From contig NZ_BQUN01000040.1 of the NCBI RefSeq assembly GCF_026008495.1, forward strand, positions 1 to 64,000: 64,000 bases of DNA. Reading direction: 5' to 3'. Positions 35,288 to 44,148 of this stretch are shown piece by piece. A program made the position numbers and the translations under genes. The DNA is from Streptomyces sp. A012304. GTDB taxonomy: Bacteria; Actinomycetota; Actinomycetes; Streptomycetales; Streptomycetaceae. The notes below the pieces were generated by a model. The model saw only the letters and a list, made by a program, of their open reading frames with translations. It searched no databases and was not told where the DNA came from. The first letter of the stretch is position 1. Each line of letters starts with the position of its first letter.

Positions 35288-35986
35288 TTACAGCCATCCC
35301 GCGAGCGATTCGACGAACGCGTCGAAACGGTCCCGGTGGATGGCGTGCGGTGCGTCGGGCACCGTACGCACCTCGAAGCCCCGGCGTGCGAGTTCCGCCC
35401 TCGTGGCCGCGCTGACGAGCGTGCTCGGGTCCGACACCTGCACCAGGGACGGGACGAGCGGTTCCGCAGGGGTGTGGTCGACGTGCCGGTAGGAGGAGAG
35501 CGCCAGAGCGGTGGTCTCGTCCCAGGAGTCCAGGGCCCGCCGCTCCGTGGTGAGCCGCTCGGTGGTGTGCGCGGAGGGGTGCAGGAAGCTGGTCAGCAGG
35601 CGGGGGGAGCGCTTGAAGAGGGTGAAGACGGCGGGGTCCAGGGTGCCGCTGTCGCCGCCCAGCCGCCAGGCCGGTTCCGAGTAGACCGCACGGGCCGGCG
35701 CCAGCTCCCGCACCGCGAGCGCCAGGGCCAGCGCGCCCAGCGAATGGCCCAGCGCCAGCTCGGGGCCGCGCGGCAGCGTGTCCAGGAGGTCCTCGGCGAA
35801 CAGCCGGGGCGCGTACGGGCCGCGTCCGCTCGCGCCGTGGCCGCGCAGGTCGACGGCGACGACGCGGTAGCCGCGCCCCGTCAGTACCGGTACCAGCTCG
35901 TGCCAGGTGCGATGGTCGGCCATGATGCCGTGGACGAGCACGGCCAGACGCTCACCCGTTCCCCACTCCTGTGTGTGCAGTCGCAT
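35288..35986 (-). CDS. Alpha/beta hydrolase
   Basis: A 232-residue serine hydrolase fold protein: oxyanion region VLVHGIMADHRTW, nucleophile Ser in LGHSLGALAL, and a probable catalytic His in DAPHAIHRDRF. Length and motifs fit small esterases or thioesterases. It faces the speD-like gene tail-to-tail and is divergent from the phosphopantetheinyl transferase, so a role in releasing or editing the carrier-bound acyl group is conceivable but only inferred from position. Confidence 0.8.
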   Translation of the reverse strand: MRLHTQEWGTGERLAVLVHGIMADHRTWHELVPVLTGRGYRVVAVDLRGHGASGRGPYAPRLFAEDLLDTLPRGPELALGHSLGALALALAVRELAPARAVYSEPAWRLGGDSGTLDPAVFTLFKRSPRLLTSFLHPSAHTTERLTTERRALDSWDETTALALSSYRHVDHTPAEPLVPSLVQVSDPSTLVSAATRAELARRGFEVRTVPDAPHAIHRDRFDAFVESLAGWL

Positions 35987-36068
35987 CGGGTCGCAGTGTA
36001 AGGCGTGGGTCGATCATCGGACGGGAGCGAGGGATCGTGGGTCGGGACTTCGACTGCGGGCCAGGGCT

Positions 36069-36800
36069 GTGACAGGTCGCCCGGTGCACCTGTGGTGGGC
36101 GCGACGCGGTGACGCCCGCGCGGGACTGCTGCGACTGCTCGATCCGGTGGAGCGCCGCCGGTACGAGGCGACCGTCGGCCCCGCCGACCGCGACCGTTTC
36201 CTGGTCGGCTGCGCACTCAGCCGCCACGCCCTGGGCGAACTGCTCGGTCTGCCTCCCGCCGAGGTCCCCCTGCGACGCGTATGCCCGCGCTGCGGCGGCC
36301 CGCACGGCAAGGTCACCCTGGACGCCGGCCACCCGGACGTCGACCTCTCCGTCACCCACAGCGGCACGCTGATCGGCGTCGCCGTCTGCCGGGGCGCGGC
36401 GGTGGGACTGGACGCGGAGGAGTGGCCCGCGGGGCCCGTCGAGGGCCTCCCGGACATCGACTCGGCGGCCCGCGTCGCCCTCACCGACACGGAACGGACC
36501 GCCCTGTACGCCCGGCCCGCCGCCGAGCGCCCCGCCGCCTTCCTGCGCACCTGGACCCGCAAGGAGGCCGTGCTCAAGGCCCTCGGCGTCGGGTTGCGCG
36601 CGCCGCTGCGCCGCCTGGAGGTGTCCGCCCCCGAGGCGCCGCCGACCGTCCTCACCTGGCCGGAACAGATCGCTGCCCCGGCCGCCCTGAGCATGGCGGA
36701 CCTGACCGTCGACGACATGCATCCGGCGGCCGTCGCGGTGACGGCGGAGGGCGGGCTGCGGCTGCTCCGACACGACGGGAGCGCCCTGCTCGCGGGCTGA
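36069..36800 (+). CDS. Sfp-type 4'-phosphopantetheinyl transferase
   Basis: A 243-residue enzyme that transfers phosphopantetheine from CoA to a carrier-protein Ser. Motifs: VDLSVTHSG, the Mg-binding VGLDAEE (Asp115 and Glu117) and WTRKEAVLKALG. A CPRCGGPHG stretch (72-80) is typical of actinobacterial members. GTG at 36069 is used; the ribosome site is weak. It is the likely activator of the ACP at 31203 and may serve other carrier proteins of the cell too. A terminator hairpin follows. Confidence 0.9.
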   Translation: MTGRPVHLWWARRGDARAGLLRLLDPVERRRYEATVGPADRDRFLVGCALSRHALGELLGLPPAEVPLRRVCPRCGGPHGKVTLDAGHPDVDLSVTHSGTLIGVAVCRGAAVGLDAEEWPAGPVEGLPDIDSAARVALTDTERTALYARPAAERPAAFLRTWTRKEAVLKALGVGLRAPLRRLEVSAPEAPPTVLTWPEQIAAPAALSMADLTVDDMHPAAVAVTAEGGLRLLRHDGSALLAG

Positions 36801-36836
36801 CCGCGGAGTGCGGGGAGCCGCTCTGAGCAGCGAAAA

Positions 36837-36855
36837 GCCCTCCCGGAGGGAGGGC
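36837..36855 (+). terminator. Terminator between the phosphopantetheinyl transferase and tRNA-Arg
   Basis: GCCCTCC, loop CGGAG, GGAGGGC, preceded by AAAA. The stem can serve transcripts from both sides: the transferase gene on the plus strand and the tRNA on the minus strand. Confidence 0.65.
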
Positions 36856-36861
36856 GGAGAG

Positions 36862-36937
36862 TGGCGCCCCCGGCAGGACTCGAACCTGCGGCCAAGCGCT
36901 TAGAAGGCGCCTGCTCTATCCACTGAGCTACGGGGGC
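36862..36937 (-). tRNA. tRNA-Arg (anticodon UCU)
   Basis: The minus strand gives acceptor GCCCCCG paired with CGGGGGC, D-arm AGCTCAGTGGATAGAGC, anticodon stem GGCGC/GCGCT with loop CTTCTAA (anticodon TCT, reading the rare AGA codon), variable loop, T-arm with GGTTCGAGTCC, and an encoded CCA end at 36862-36864. All stems pair. Confidence 0.95.
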
Positions 36938-37258
36938 CGGGTGTGGTGGCCTCGTACGTGCTGCCCGGGTGTGGGCTGATCCGTGACGTTGCCGGGGACA
37001 AGGATAGGGCTCCCGGTTCCTTGACCCTGTTGCTTCGCCTCCGTGGCTCAATGTGGAGGTTCAGTGAAGCGGTCCTGATAATCGCAGGCAGGTGCGAATC
37101 GTGCATCGCTTTTGGCGCCTCCGGCCCCGGGTGTTGTGCACTCGTTATGCCTGCGCTGTGCCCTTGTCCCAGTCGCGCCTTCCGTCCCTTGTGTCCAATC
37201 GGCGCGCAGGCATGCCTATATGCTTCATAAATCCCCTGAAATTGGGCATTCTTCGCAT
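36938..37258. other. Upstream region of dynA and tRNA-Arg
   Basis: About 320 bases without a gene. It is less GC-rich than the flanks and must hold the promoters for tRNA-Arg (-) and dynAB (+). No motif is strong enough to name; no ribosome site precedes the dynA start, so a leaderless transcript is possible. Confidence 0.4.
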
Positions 37259-38866
37259 GTGGTGACCTTGGACGTACGGCCTCAGCTGCTCGACGCACTC
37301 TCCGCCCTGCGCGACCGTGTCGCCGCCGCACGCTTTCCGCTGCCCCTTCCCGGGGCTCCACGCGCGCGTGCCAACCGCGACGAACTCCTCGCCCAGCTCG
37401 ACGACTACCTGGTGCCCCGCCTGAGGCAGCCCGAGGCGCCGCTGCTGGCCGTCGTGGGCGGCTCCACCGGCGCCGGCAAGTCGACGCTCGTCAACTCCCT
37501 CGTGGGGCGGCGCGTCAGCGAGGCGGGAGTACTGCGGCCCACGACACGGACCCCGGTGCTGGTCTGCCATCCGGAGGACCATCACTGGTTCAGCGGAATG
37601 CGGGTACTGCCCGACCTCACGCGCGTGTGGGTGCCCCAGCAGGAGAACACCGACGATCTGTTGCTCCCCGGCGAGGAGGGCAGACGCGTCCTGCGCGTCG
37701 AGACCGCCGAGACACTCCCGCCCGGCCTCGCCCTCCTCGACGCGCCCGACATCGATTCCCTCGTCGCCGACAACCGCGTCCTGGCGGCCGAACTCATCTG
37801 CGCGGCCGACATCTGGGTGATGGTCACCACGGCCGCCCGCTACGCCGACGCCGTCCCCTGGCACCTGCTGCGCACCGCCAAGGAGTACGACGCGACACTC
37901 GTGACCGTCCTCGACCGCGTCCCCCATCAGGTCGTCGGCGAGGTCTCCCGGCAGTACGCCGCGCTGCTCACCAAGGCCGGCCTCGGCGACGTACCGCGCT
38001 TCACCGTGCCCGAACTGCCCGAGTCCGCCTGGGGCGGGGGGCTGCTGCCGGCCACCGCCGTCGCACCCCTGCGGACCTGGCTCGTCCACCACGCCCAGGA
38101 CCACACCGCCCGCCACCAGGCGATGGCCCGCACGGCCCACGGCGTCCTCGACTCCCTCAAGTCCCGCATGCCCGAACTGGCCGGGGCCGCCGCCGCGCAG
38201 TACGCGGCCGCGCTACGGCTCACCTCGGCCGTCGACGGGGCGTACGACAGCGAGTACACGCGCGTGCGGGGCCGGTTGCAGAACGGGGCCGTGCTCGCCG
38301 GCGACGCCCTGAAGCGCTGGCGGGCCTTCCCGCTGGACTGCACGGCCAGGGAGCTCCTCGACGCCCTCGCGGAGAGCCTGGCCGCGCTCCTGCTGTGCGC
38401 GGTCACCGCGGCCGACGAGCGCTTCGAGGACGCCTGGCGGCTCGAACCGGCCGCGGCCACCCGGGCCCTGGTGGACCGGGACGCCTCCGCGCAGACCGCC
38501 GAACACCGCATCGGCATGGCCGTACGACGCTGGCGGCGCGAGCTGGAGGAGTACGCCGAGGAGGAGGTGCGCCACCTGGAACGCGGGGCCGGGTCCGATC
38601 CCGAGGTGGTCGCCGCCCTCGTCGCCACCGCCCTGCTGGGCGGTCGCCGGGCCCGGTCGGCGGGCGAGGGGCTCGCCGACCGGCTCGGCGCCCATGGCGC
38701 GCTGCGGCTGCGCGACCGGGCCGGACGGCTGCTCACCGAGTACGTCGACCGTGTCATGAACAACGAACGCGAGCGGCGTCTCGCCCCGCTCGACGAACTC
38801 GACGTCCACGCCGAACCCCAGGCCGAACTCATCGCCGCGCTGTCGGTACTGCAGAAGGAGAGGTGA
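37259..38866 (+). CDS. dynA: Dynamin-like GTPase DynA
   Basis: A 535-residue GTPase. P-loop [10 protein letters not shown] at about residues 67-76, switch region RRPTTR-like [10 protein letters not shown]3 LLDAPDIDS near 160, and a long helical C-terminal half rich in Arg and Glu. There is no membrane helix. The gene lies 3 bases before a second, membrane-anchored dynamin gene and upstream of ssbB, the arrangement of Streptomyces dynA-dynB, whose products stabilise FtsZ rings at sporulation septa. GTG GTG at 37259/37262 gives the start [11 protein letters not shown]; in-frame earlier starts are unlikely. Confidence 0.75.
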   Translation: MVTLDVRPQLLDALSALRDRVAAARFPLPLPGAPRARANRDELLAQLDDYLVPRLRQPEAPLLAVVGGSTGAGKSTLVNSLVGRRVSEAGVLRPTTRTPVLVCHPEDHHWFSGMRVLPDLTRVWVPQQENTDDLLLPGEEGRRVLRVETAETLPPGLALLDAPDIDSLVADNRVLAAELICAADIWVMVTTAARYADAVPWHLLRTAKEYDATLVTVLDRVPHQVVGEVSRQYAALLTKAGLGDVPRFTVPELPESAWGGGLLPATAVAPLRTWLVHHAQDHTARHQAMARTAHGVLDSLKSRMPELAGAAAAQYAAALRLTSAVDGAYDSEYTRVRGRLQNGAVLAGDALKRWRAFPLDCTARELLDALAESLAALLLCAVTAADERFEDAWRLEPAAATRALVDRDASAQTAEHRIGMAVRRWRRELEEYAEEEVRHLERGAGSDPEVVAALVATALLGGRRARSAGEGLADRLGAHGALRLRDRAGRLLTEYVDRVMNNERERRLAPLDELDVHAEPQAELIAALSVLQKER

Positions 38867-38869
38867 CCG

Positions 38870-41611
38870 GTGACCGCCGTCACTGACCAGGACCACACGG
38901 ACCACGCCGATCAGCCCGGGGAGTCGGCTTCCGGCGAGGACGCGGACCGCAAGGCGGACGGCGAGGACAGCGGCCGTTCGGGGAAGGGCGCGGGCGCTCC
39001 GGCAGGGGGGTCTTCGGGCGTCTCGGGGCCTCCTGCGGGTCCGGCGGGGTCTTCGGGTGTCTTCTCGGGGGGTTCGGGGTCCTCGTCGGGGTCATCGAAT
39101 TCCTCGTCGGGGTCATCGGGTTCCTCGTCAGGGGCATCGGGGCGCTCGTCGGGGTCATCGGGGCCCTCGTCCGGAGCATCGGGTTCTCCCTCGGGTTCTT
39201 CGGGTGTTTCCTCTGGTTCTTTGGGTTCTTCCTCGAGCCGATCGGGTTCGGCGGGTCCTTCTTCGGGGCCCTCGGGTTCTGCGGGTGCCCCCTCGGGTCT
39301 CTCGGGTCCCTCGGATCCCACGGGTCCCTCGGATCCCACGGGTCCCTCGGATCCCACGGGTCCCTCGGATCCCACGGGTCCCTTGAATCCCTCGGGTACT
39401 CCTGGGGGTTCTTCGGGGTCTTCGGGTTCTTCAGGGCCGTCGAGTCCGGAGGGGGAGGGGCGGGCGAAGGCGCGCGGGGAGCAAAAGGTGAGGGCGGAGA
39501 GGGCAGAGGGTGCTGAGAGGGCAGAGGGTGCTGAGACCGTCGTGAGCGCCGCTGAGGCGGAGGGACGGCGGGACGACCGTGACGGCGCACGCGGGGGAAC
39601 GGGTGACCGCCCCGTGGGCGAGAAGGCCTCCCACGCGCGCGTGCGGCCGGACACCGCCGCCCGCACCCGCCCCCGCGAAGACGCCGCCAACACCAAGCCC
39701 CGCCCCCGTGAAGACGCCGCCGACACAAAGCCCCGCCCCCGCGAAGACGTCGCCAACGCCCGTCCTCGCGCGCGAGGACGGGCGGACGCCACGCCCTACA
39801 CCCCCGCACGCGCACGTGAAGCCGACGTGCGTCCCGCCGCCGGCCCGCGCCCGAACGCCGGTGACACCACCGCCACCACCGCCACCCCCGCCCGTACCCT
39901 CGACTCCGCCGAGAGCTGGGACGACGGTCTGATCGCGCGGCGCGTGAATGAGACGTCCGGCGCCGAGCAGGCCGTCGTGACGGAGATCCGGTCCGGTGGC
40001 GGCGGCTCCCAGTCCGTGGTCCCGCTCGCCTACGACGGTCCCCTGCGCTCCCGGCTCGACGCGCTGCGCGAACTCGTGGGGCTCTCCCGGGCCCGGCTCG
40101 ACAACAGGACGCTCGCCGAGGCCGGGCGGGTCCTCGACGAGGCGGCGGCGCGCCGCAAGCTCTCCGGGCAGCACACGGTCGTCGCGATCGCGGGCGCGAC
40201 CGGCAGCGGCAAGTCCCAGCTGTTCAACTCGCTCGCCGGGGTGACCATCTCGGAGACGGGCGTACGACGGCCCACCACCGCCGCGCCCATCGCGTGCAGT
40301 TGGAACGACGGCGCGGCCGGCCTCATCGACCGGCTCGGCATCCCGGGGCGGCTGCGGCGGCGCCCGGTGCAGACTCCCGAGGCGGAGGCGCAGTTGCGCG
40401 GGCTCGTCCTGGTCGACCTGCCCGACCACGACTCCGCGGCCGTGCAGCACCGCGAGCAGGTCGACCGCGTCCTGGCCCTCGTCGATGCCGTCATCTGGGT
40501 CGTCGATCCGGAGAAGTACGCCGACGCCGTTCTCCACGAGCGCTATCTGCGGCCCCTGGCGGGCCACGCGGAGGTCATGTTCGTCGTCCTGAACCAGGTC
40601 GACCGGCTGCCCGGCGAGGCGGCCGAGATGGTCCTCGACGACCTGCGGCGGCTGCTCGACGAGGACGGCGTCGCCCTCGGCGAGCACGGCGAACCCGGCG
40701 CGCACGTGCTGGCGCTGTCCGCGCTCACCGGTGACGGCGTCGGCGAACTGCGGGAGATGCTCGGCCGGTTCGTCGCGGAGCGGGGCGCGGCGGCACGCCG
40801 TATCTCGGCCGACGTGGACGCCGCCGCGGGGCGGCTGCGGCCCGTCTACGTCACGGGGCGGCGGATCGGTCTCAGCGAGGAGGCGCGGGACGAGTTCGCG
40901 GCGCGGCTCGCGGACGCGGTGGGCGCCGTCGCCGCGGGCGAGGCCGCCGAACGCGCCTGGCTGCGCAACGCCAACCGTGCGTGCGGGACGCCGTGGCTGC
41001 GGCTGTGGCGCTGGTACCAGGACCGGCGTGACCCGCCCACCGGCCGGATGCCGGTGCCGGCTCAGGCGGCGGAGGAGGTCACGGCTCGCCAGCGCGTCGA
41101 ACATGCGGTGCGGACGGTGTCCGACCGGGCCTCGGCGGGGCTGCCCGTGCCCTGGGCGCAGGCGGTCCGTGAGGCGGCCGTACGCGGTGCCCAGGGGTTG
41201 CCCGAGGCGCTGGACGAGCTGGCGGCGCGGGCCGGGCTGCCGCCGGGGCGTCCGCCGCGGCCGGGCTGGTGGCCGGCGGCCGTCCTGGCGCAGGCGTCCA
41301 TGACGATCCTCCAGGTGTTGGGCGGTCTGTGGCTGGTGGGGCAGATCGTCGGCGTGATGGCGCCGAACCTGGGCGTCCCGGTGCTGCTGATGGTGGCCGG
41401 CATCCTCGGCGGCCCGGGCGTCGAGTGGAGCTGCCGGATGGCGGCCCGCGGCCCGGCCCGCAGATACGGCCAGGAGGCGGAACGCCGTCTGCGCGAGGCG
41501 GCCGCGGGGTGCGGCCGGGCACGGGTCCTGGATCCGTTGGCCGCGGAACTGCTGCGGTACCGGGAGGTGCGGGAGCAGTACGGGCGGGTGACGGCGGCGG
41601 GGCTGCGGTGA
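38870..41611 (+). CDS. dynB: Membrane-associated dynamin-like GTPase DynB with long Ser/Gly-rich N-terminal extension
   Basis: The 913-residue protein has a GTPase domain from about residue 385 (P-loop AGATGSGKS near 442, RRPTTAAP switch, DLPDHDS G3, LNQVDRL G4) and two membrane helices near 800-850 (AVLAQASMTILQVLGGLWLVG and a second), with an Arg-rich cytosolic tail. Residues about 45-330 are low complexity: Ser/Gly tracts, PSDPTG repeats and KPRPREDAA repeats. That region uses GGT, TCT, TTC and GGG codons unlike the rest of the gene. GTG 38870 follows AGGAGAGG. It acts with DynA in sporulation septation by membership of the pair. Confidence 0.75.
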   Translation: MTAVTDQDHTDHADQPGESASGEDADRKADGEDSGRSGKGAGAPAGGSSGVSGPPAGPAGSSGVFSGGSGSSSGSSNSSSGSSGSSSGASGRSSGSSGPSSGASGSPSGSSGVSSGSLGSSSSRSGSAGPSSGPSGSAGAPSGLSGPSDPTGPSDPTGPSDPTGPSDPTGPLNPSGTPGGSSGSSGSSGPSSPEGEGRAKARGEQKVRAERAEGAERAEGAETVVSAAEAEGRRDDRDGARGGTGDRPVGEKASHARVRPDTAARTRPREDAANTKPRPREDAADTKPRPREDVANARPRARGRADATPYTPARAREADVRPAAGPRPNAGDTTATTATPARTLDSAESWDDGLIARRVNETSGAEQAVVTEIRSGGGGSQSVVPLAYDGPLRSRLDALRELVGLSRARLDNRTLAEAGRVLDEAAARRKLSGQHTVVAIAGATGSGKSQLFNSLAGVTISETGVRRPTTAAPIACSWNDGAAGLIDRLGIPGRLRRRPVQTPEAEAQLRGLVLVDLPDHDSAAVQHREQVDRVLALVDAVIWVVDPEKYADAVLHERYLRPLAGHAEVMFVVLNQVDRLPGEAAEMVLDDLRRLLDEDGVALGEHGEPGAHVLALSALTGDGVGELREMLGRFVAERGAAARRISADVDAAAGRLRPVYVTGRRIGLSEEARDEFAARLADAVGAVAAGEAAERAWLRNANRACGTPWLRLWRWYQDRRDPPTGRMPVPAQAAEEVTARQRVEHAVRTVSDRASAGLPVPWAQAVREAAVRGAQGLPEALDELAARAGLPPGRPPRPGWWPAAVLAQASMTILQVLGGLWLVGQIVGVMAPNLGVPVLLMVAGILGGPGVEWSCRMAARGPARRYGQEAERRLREAAAGCGRARVLDPLAAELLRYREVREQYGRVTAAGLR
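39305..39376 (+). repeat. 18-bp minisatellite inside dynB
   Basis: Four exact tandem copies of an 18-base unit (GGTCCCTCGGATCCCACG) encode PSDPTG repeats, followed by one diverged copy. Exact identity indicates recent slippage; length polymorphism between strains is expected. Confidence 0.9.
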
Positions 41612-41952
41612 GCCGGGGGCGACCGGCGGCGGGCGTGGTGAGCCCGGGGTGTGATCCGCGGGTGGGGCGATGCGGGTCCCCCGTCCGGGTGAGGGAGTTC
41701 TCCACAGCGCGACGGTGATCCACAGCGCCCGACGGGCCCGGCCCGACGGAGGCAGTCTGGCATCGCGGCGACCACGACGAGCACGACGAGCACGACGAGC
41801 ACGAAGAGCACGTGCCCGACGTGCACGGCGGACGCGGTCGTCGCGACGGCGACGGTACGCGCGGAGGCGGCCGTCGCGGCAGACAGCCGTACGGGACGGG
41901 CCCGTACGCGCTTCCGCCCGGTGTGAACGCCGGGGCGAGGGAGGGATTTCCG
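41612..41952. other. Upstream region of ssbB
   Basis: 340 bases without a gene. It contains two one-mismatch DnaA-box-like sequences, TTCTCCACA (41698-41706) and TGATCCACA (41716-41724), and a short array of CGACGAGCA 9-mers at 41774-41812. The end carries GAGGGAGG-like ribosome site for ssbB. Confidence 0.4.
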
Positions 41953-42429
41953 ATGAACGAGACGATGATCTGCGCGGTGGGCAATGTGGCGACGCGGCCG
42001 GTGTACCGGGAGCTGGCGGCCGGCCCGTCGGCGAGGTTCCGGCTGGCGGTGACCTCGCGCTACTGGGACCGCGAGAAGAACGCCTGGACCGACGGGCACA
42101 CCAACTTCTTCACGGTGTGGGCCAACCGCCAACTGGCGACCAACGCGGCCGCGTCGCTGAACGTGGGCGAGGCCGTGATCGTGCAGGGCCGGCTGAAGGT
42201 GCGCACCGAGACGCGCGAGGGGCAGAACAACTGGACGTCGGCCGACATCGACGCGGTGGCGATCGGCCACGACCTCGCGCGGGGCACGTCCGCCTTCCGC
42301 CGCTCGGGCAGGGGCGAGCCGGCGGCGGTCGCCGCGGTGCCGCAGCCGGAACCCGACTGGGAGACACCGGCGGGCGGTTCCACGGAGCAGGACCCGGCCG
42401 GGCGGCGTGAGCCTGTCGCGGTGACGTGA
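41953..42429 (+). CDS. ssbB: Single-stranded DNA-binding protein SsbB
   Basis: A 158-residue protein with an OB-fold from the start (MICAVGNVATRPVYREL..., ARFRLAVTSRYWDREKNAW, TNFFTVWANRQLA, VIVQGRLKVRTETREGQNNW). The C-terminal tail (about 115-158) is Pro/Glu-rich and lacks the acidic DDEIPF-type tip of the main SSB, so it should not recruit the same repair partners. The position after dynB matches the Streptomyces second SSB that is needed for chromosome segregation at sporulation. The ATG has GAGGGA upstream. Confidence 0.82.
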   Translation: MNETMICAVGNVATRPVYRELAAGPSARFRLAVTSRYWDREKNAWTDGHTNFFTVWANRQLATNAAASLNVGEAVIVQGRLKVRTETREGQNNWTSADIDAVAIGHDLARGTSAFRRSGRGEPAAVAAVPQPEPDWETPAGGSTEQDPAGRREPVAVT

Positions 42430-42461
42430 TGTCAGCGAGCGCCCCGAACTGACCGGATGGC

Positions 42462-42512
42462 GGCTTATCGGCGGACCTGCCCCGAACGACGCGGTGGATT
42501 TGTCGATAAGCC
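42462..42512. promoter_or_regulatory. Long-loop inverted repeat after ssbB
   Basis: GGCTTATCG (42462-42470) and CGATAAGCC (42504-42512) are perfect complements with a 33-base loop. It could be the ssbB terminator or a site in the promoter region of the adhesin gene at 42691. Confidence 0.35.
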
Positions 42513-42690
42513 CTGCTCGCAGACGATCTTGGCGATAACGATTCCGAGTCGGATCGCCGATCCGACGATCCGACCGCGAAAGGGTGGTGCGCCGCGTCTC
42601 TAATATGCCGAACGTGGCTCACGGGGCTTCTGATTCTGCTGGTGGGACCGTACCCCCCACGTCAACCGGTCCTGCTCGAAGGGGAATTGC

Positions 42691-44109
42691 GTGATTTCTT
42701 CGTTCTCCGCGTCGTTCGCGCGCAGGCGAGGGGCGGCCCGCCTCGCCGCCGGGGCGCTGGTGTCCGGGCTCGTCGTCGTGGGCGTCGTCGCCACCGCGAG
42801 CCCGGCCGTTGCCGACGGTACGGCGCGGGATCAGGGAGGCGCGACGGCGACGATAGGCGGCCTCAAGACGTACGGCGCCGCCGTGATCCACGCCGAGAGC
42901 GGGGACCAGGAGATCTCGGCGGGCCTGTTCGAGATGTCCGTCGAGGGCGGCGGCACGCTGCAGACCTACTGCGTCGACCTGCACACCCCCACGCAGAAGG
43001 ACGCCAGGTACCGCGAGACGCCGTGGAGCGGTACCTCACTGGGCGTCAACAAGGACGCGGGCCGCATCCGTTGGATCCTGCAGAACTCCTACCCGCAGGT
43101 CAACGACCTGGCCGCACTGGCGAAGAAGGCCGGCATCAAGGGCGGCGGCCTCACCGAGCAGGACGCGGCGGCCGGCACGCAGGTCGCCATCTGGCGCTAC
43201 TCGGACGGCGCGGACGTCGAAGCCGTCGACCCGCAGGCCGAGCGGCTCGCGGACCACCTCCAGAAGGCCGCCCGTGACGTGGCGGAGCCCGGTGCCTCGC
43301 TCAGCCTCACCGGATCGGCGGTCTCCGGCCGCCCCGGCGAGCTGCTCGGCCCGGTGACGGTGCACACCGACGCGAGCGCGGTCACGGTCTCGCCGCCGCT
43401 GGACGCCGCCAGCAGCGGGGTGCGGATCGTCGGCGAGGACGGCAGGGACGTCACGTCCGCGCGCGACGGCAGCCGGCTGTTCTTCGACGTGCCCGCCGGC
43501 GCCGCCGCCGGATCGGCGGAGCTGACCGTCCAGGCCTCGACGACCGTCCCCGTGGGCCGTGCCTTCACCTCCGACAGCCGCAGCCAGACGCAGATCCTCG
43601 CCGGCTCCAGCGAGTCGACGGTGTCCGCGACGGCGACCGCGACCTGGGCCGTGACGGGCGCCGCACCGGCGCTGTCGGCGGTGAAGGACTGCGTCAAGTC
43701 GGGCGTGGACATCACCGCGGCCAACCGGGGCGACGCGCCCTTCACCTTCGAGCTGATGGGCCTGGAGCACAGCATCCCGGCCGGCGCGTCCCGGACGGTG
43801 ACGATCCCGCTCCAGGAAGACCAGGCCTACGACTTCACGATCGACGGCCCGCAGGGCCTCGACAGCCGCTTCGCCGGCGTCCTCGACTGCAAGACCCAGG
43901 CCGCCGAGACGACGGGCCTGACCACCCAGACCCTCGCCGAGCCGAGCCCCGCCACGGTCGGCGGCACGGCCCCCACCGACACCAACCTCGCCGCGACGGG
44001 CGGCTCCAACGCCACCCCGCTCATCGCCGGCACGGCGATCGGCCTGGTCGTGATCGGCGGAGCGGCACTGCTGCTGCTGGGACGCAAGGAGCACGGCGCG
44101 CGCGACTGA
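42691..44109 (+). CDS. Thioester-domain (TQXA) surface protein with LAATG sorting signal
   Basis: A 472-residue cell-wall protein. The signal peptide runs to about residue 42 (ASPAVA). The thioester domain has Cys94 in TYCVDLHTP and Gln164 in GTQVAIWRY; in this family the two form an internal thioester that can bind host or surface amines covalently. A beta-rich stalk follows, then a Thr/Pro spacer and the sorting signal LAATG, a hydrophobic helix and RKEHGARD. The GTG start has GAAGGGG upstream. It is anchored by a class E sortase and ends at a strong terminator. Confidence 0.87.
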   Translation: MISSFSASFARRRGAARLAAGALVSGLVVVGVVATASPAVADGTARDQGGATATIGGLKTYGAAVIHAESGDQEISAGLFEMSVEGGGTLQTYCVDLHTPTQKDARYRETPWSGTSLGVNKDAGRIRWILQNSYPQVNDLAALAKKAGIKGGGLTEQDAAAGTQVAIWRYSDGADVEAVDPQAERLADHLQKAARDVAEPGASLSLTGSAVSGRPGELLGPVTVHTDASAVTVSPPLDAASSGVRIVGEDGRDVTSARDGSRLFFDVPAGAAAGSAELTVQASTTVPVGRAFTSDSRSQTQILAGSSESTVSATATATWAVTGAAPALSAVKDCVKSGVDITAANRGDAPFTFELMGLEHSIPAGASRTVTIPLQEDQAYDFTIDGPQGLDSRFAGVLDCKTQAAETTGLTTQTLAEPSPATVGGTAPTDTNLAATGGSNATPLIAGTAIGLVVIGGAALLLLGRKEHGARD

Positions 44110-44116
44110 GCGGACG

Positions 44117-44141
44117 GGAGGGGCGCGACCGCCGCCCCTCC
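44117..44141. terminator. Bidirectional terminator
   Basis: GGAGGGGCG, loop CGACCGC, CGCCCCTCC: a perfect 9-bp stem between the adhesin (+) and the HAD gene (-). Confidence 0.7.
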
Positions 44142-44148
44142 ACGCCCG

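Noticed and set aside
36862..36937. tRNA-Arg as attachment site of an integrative element
   Set aside because: No integrase gene or duplicated tRNA 3' end is found nearby, and both flanks look like ordinary chromosome.
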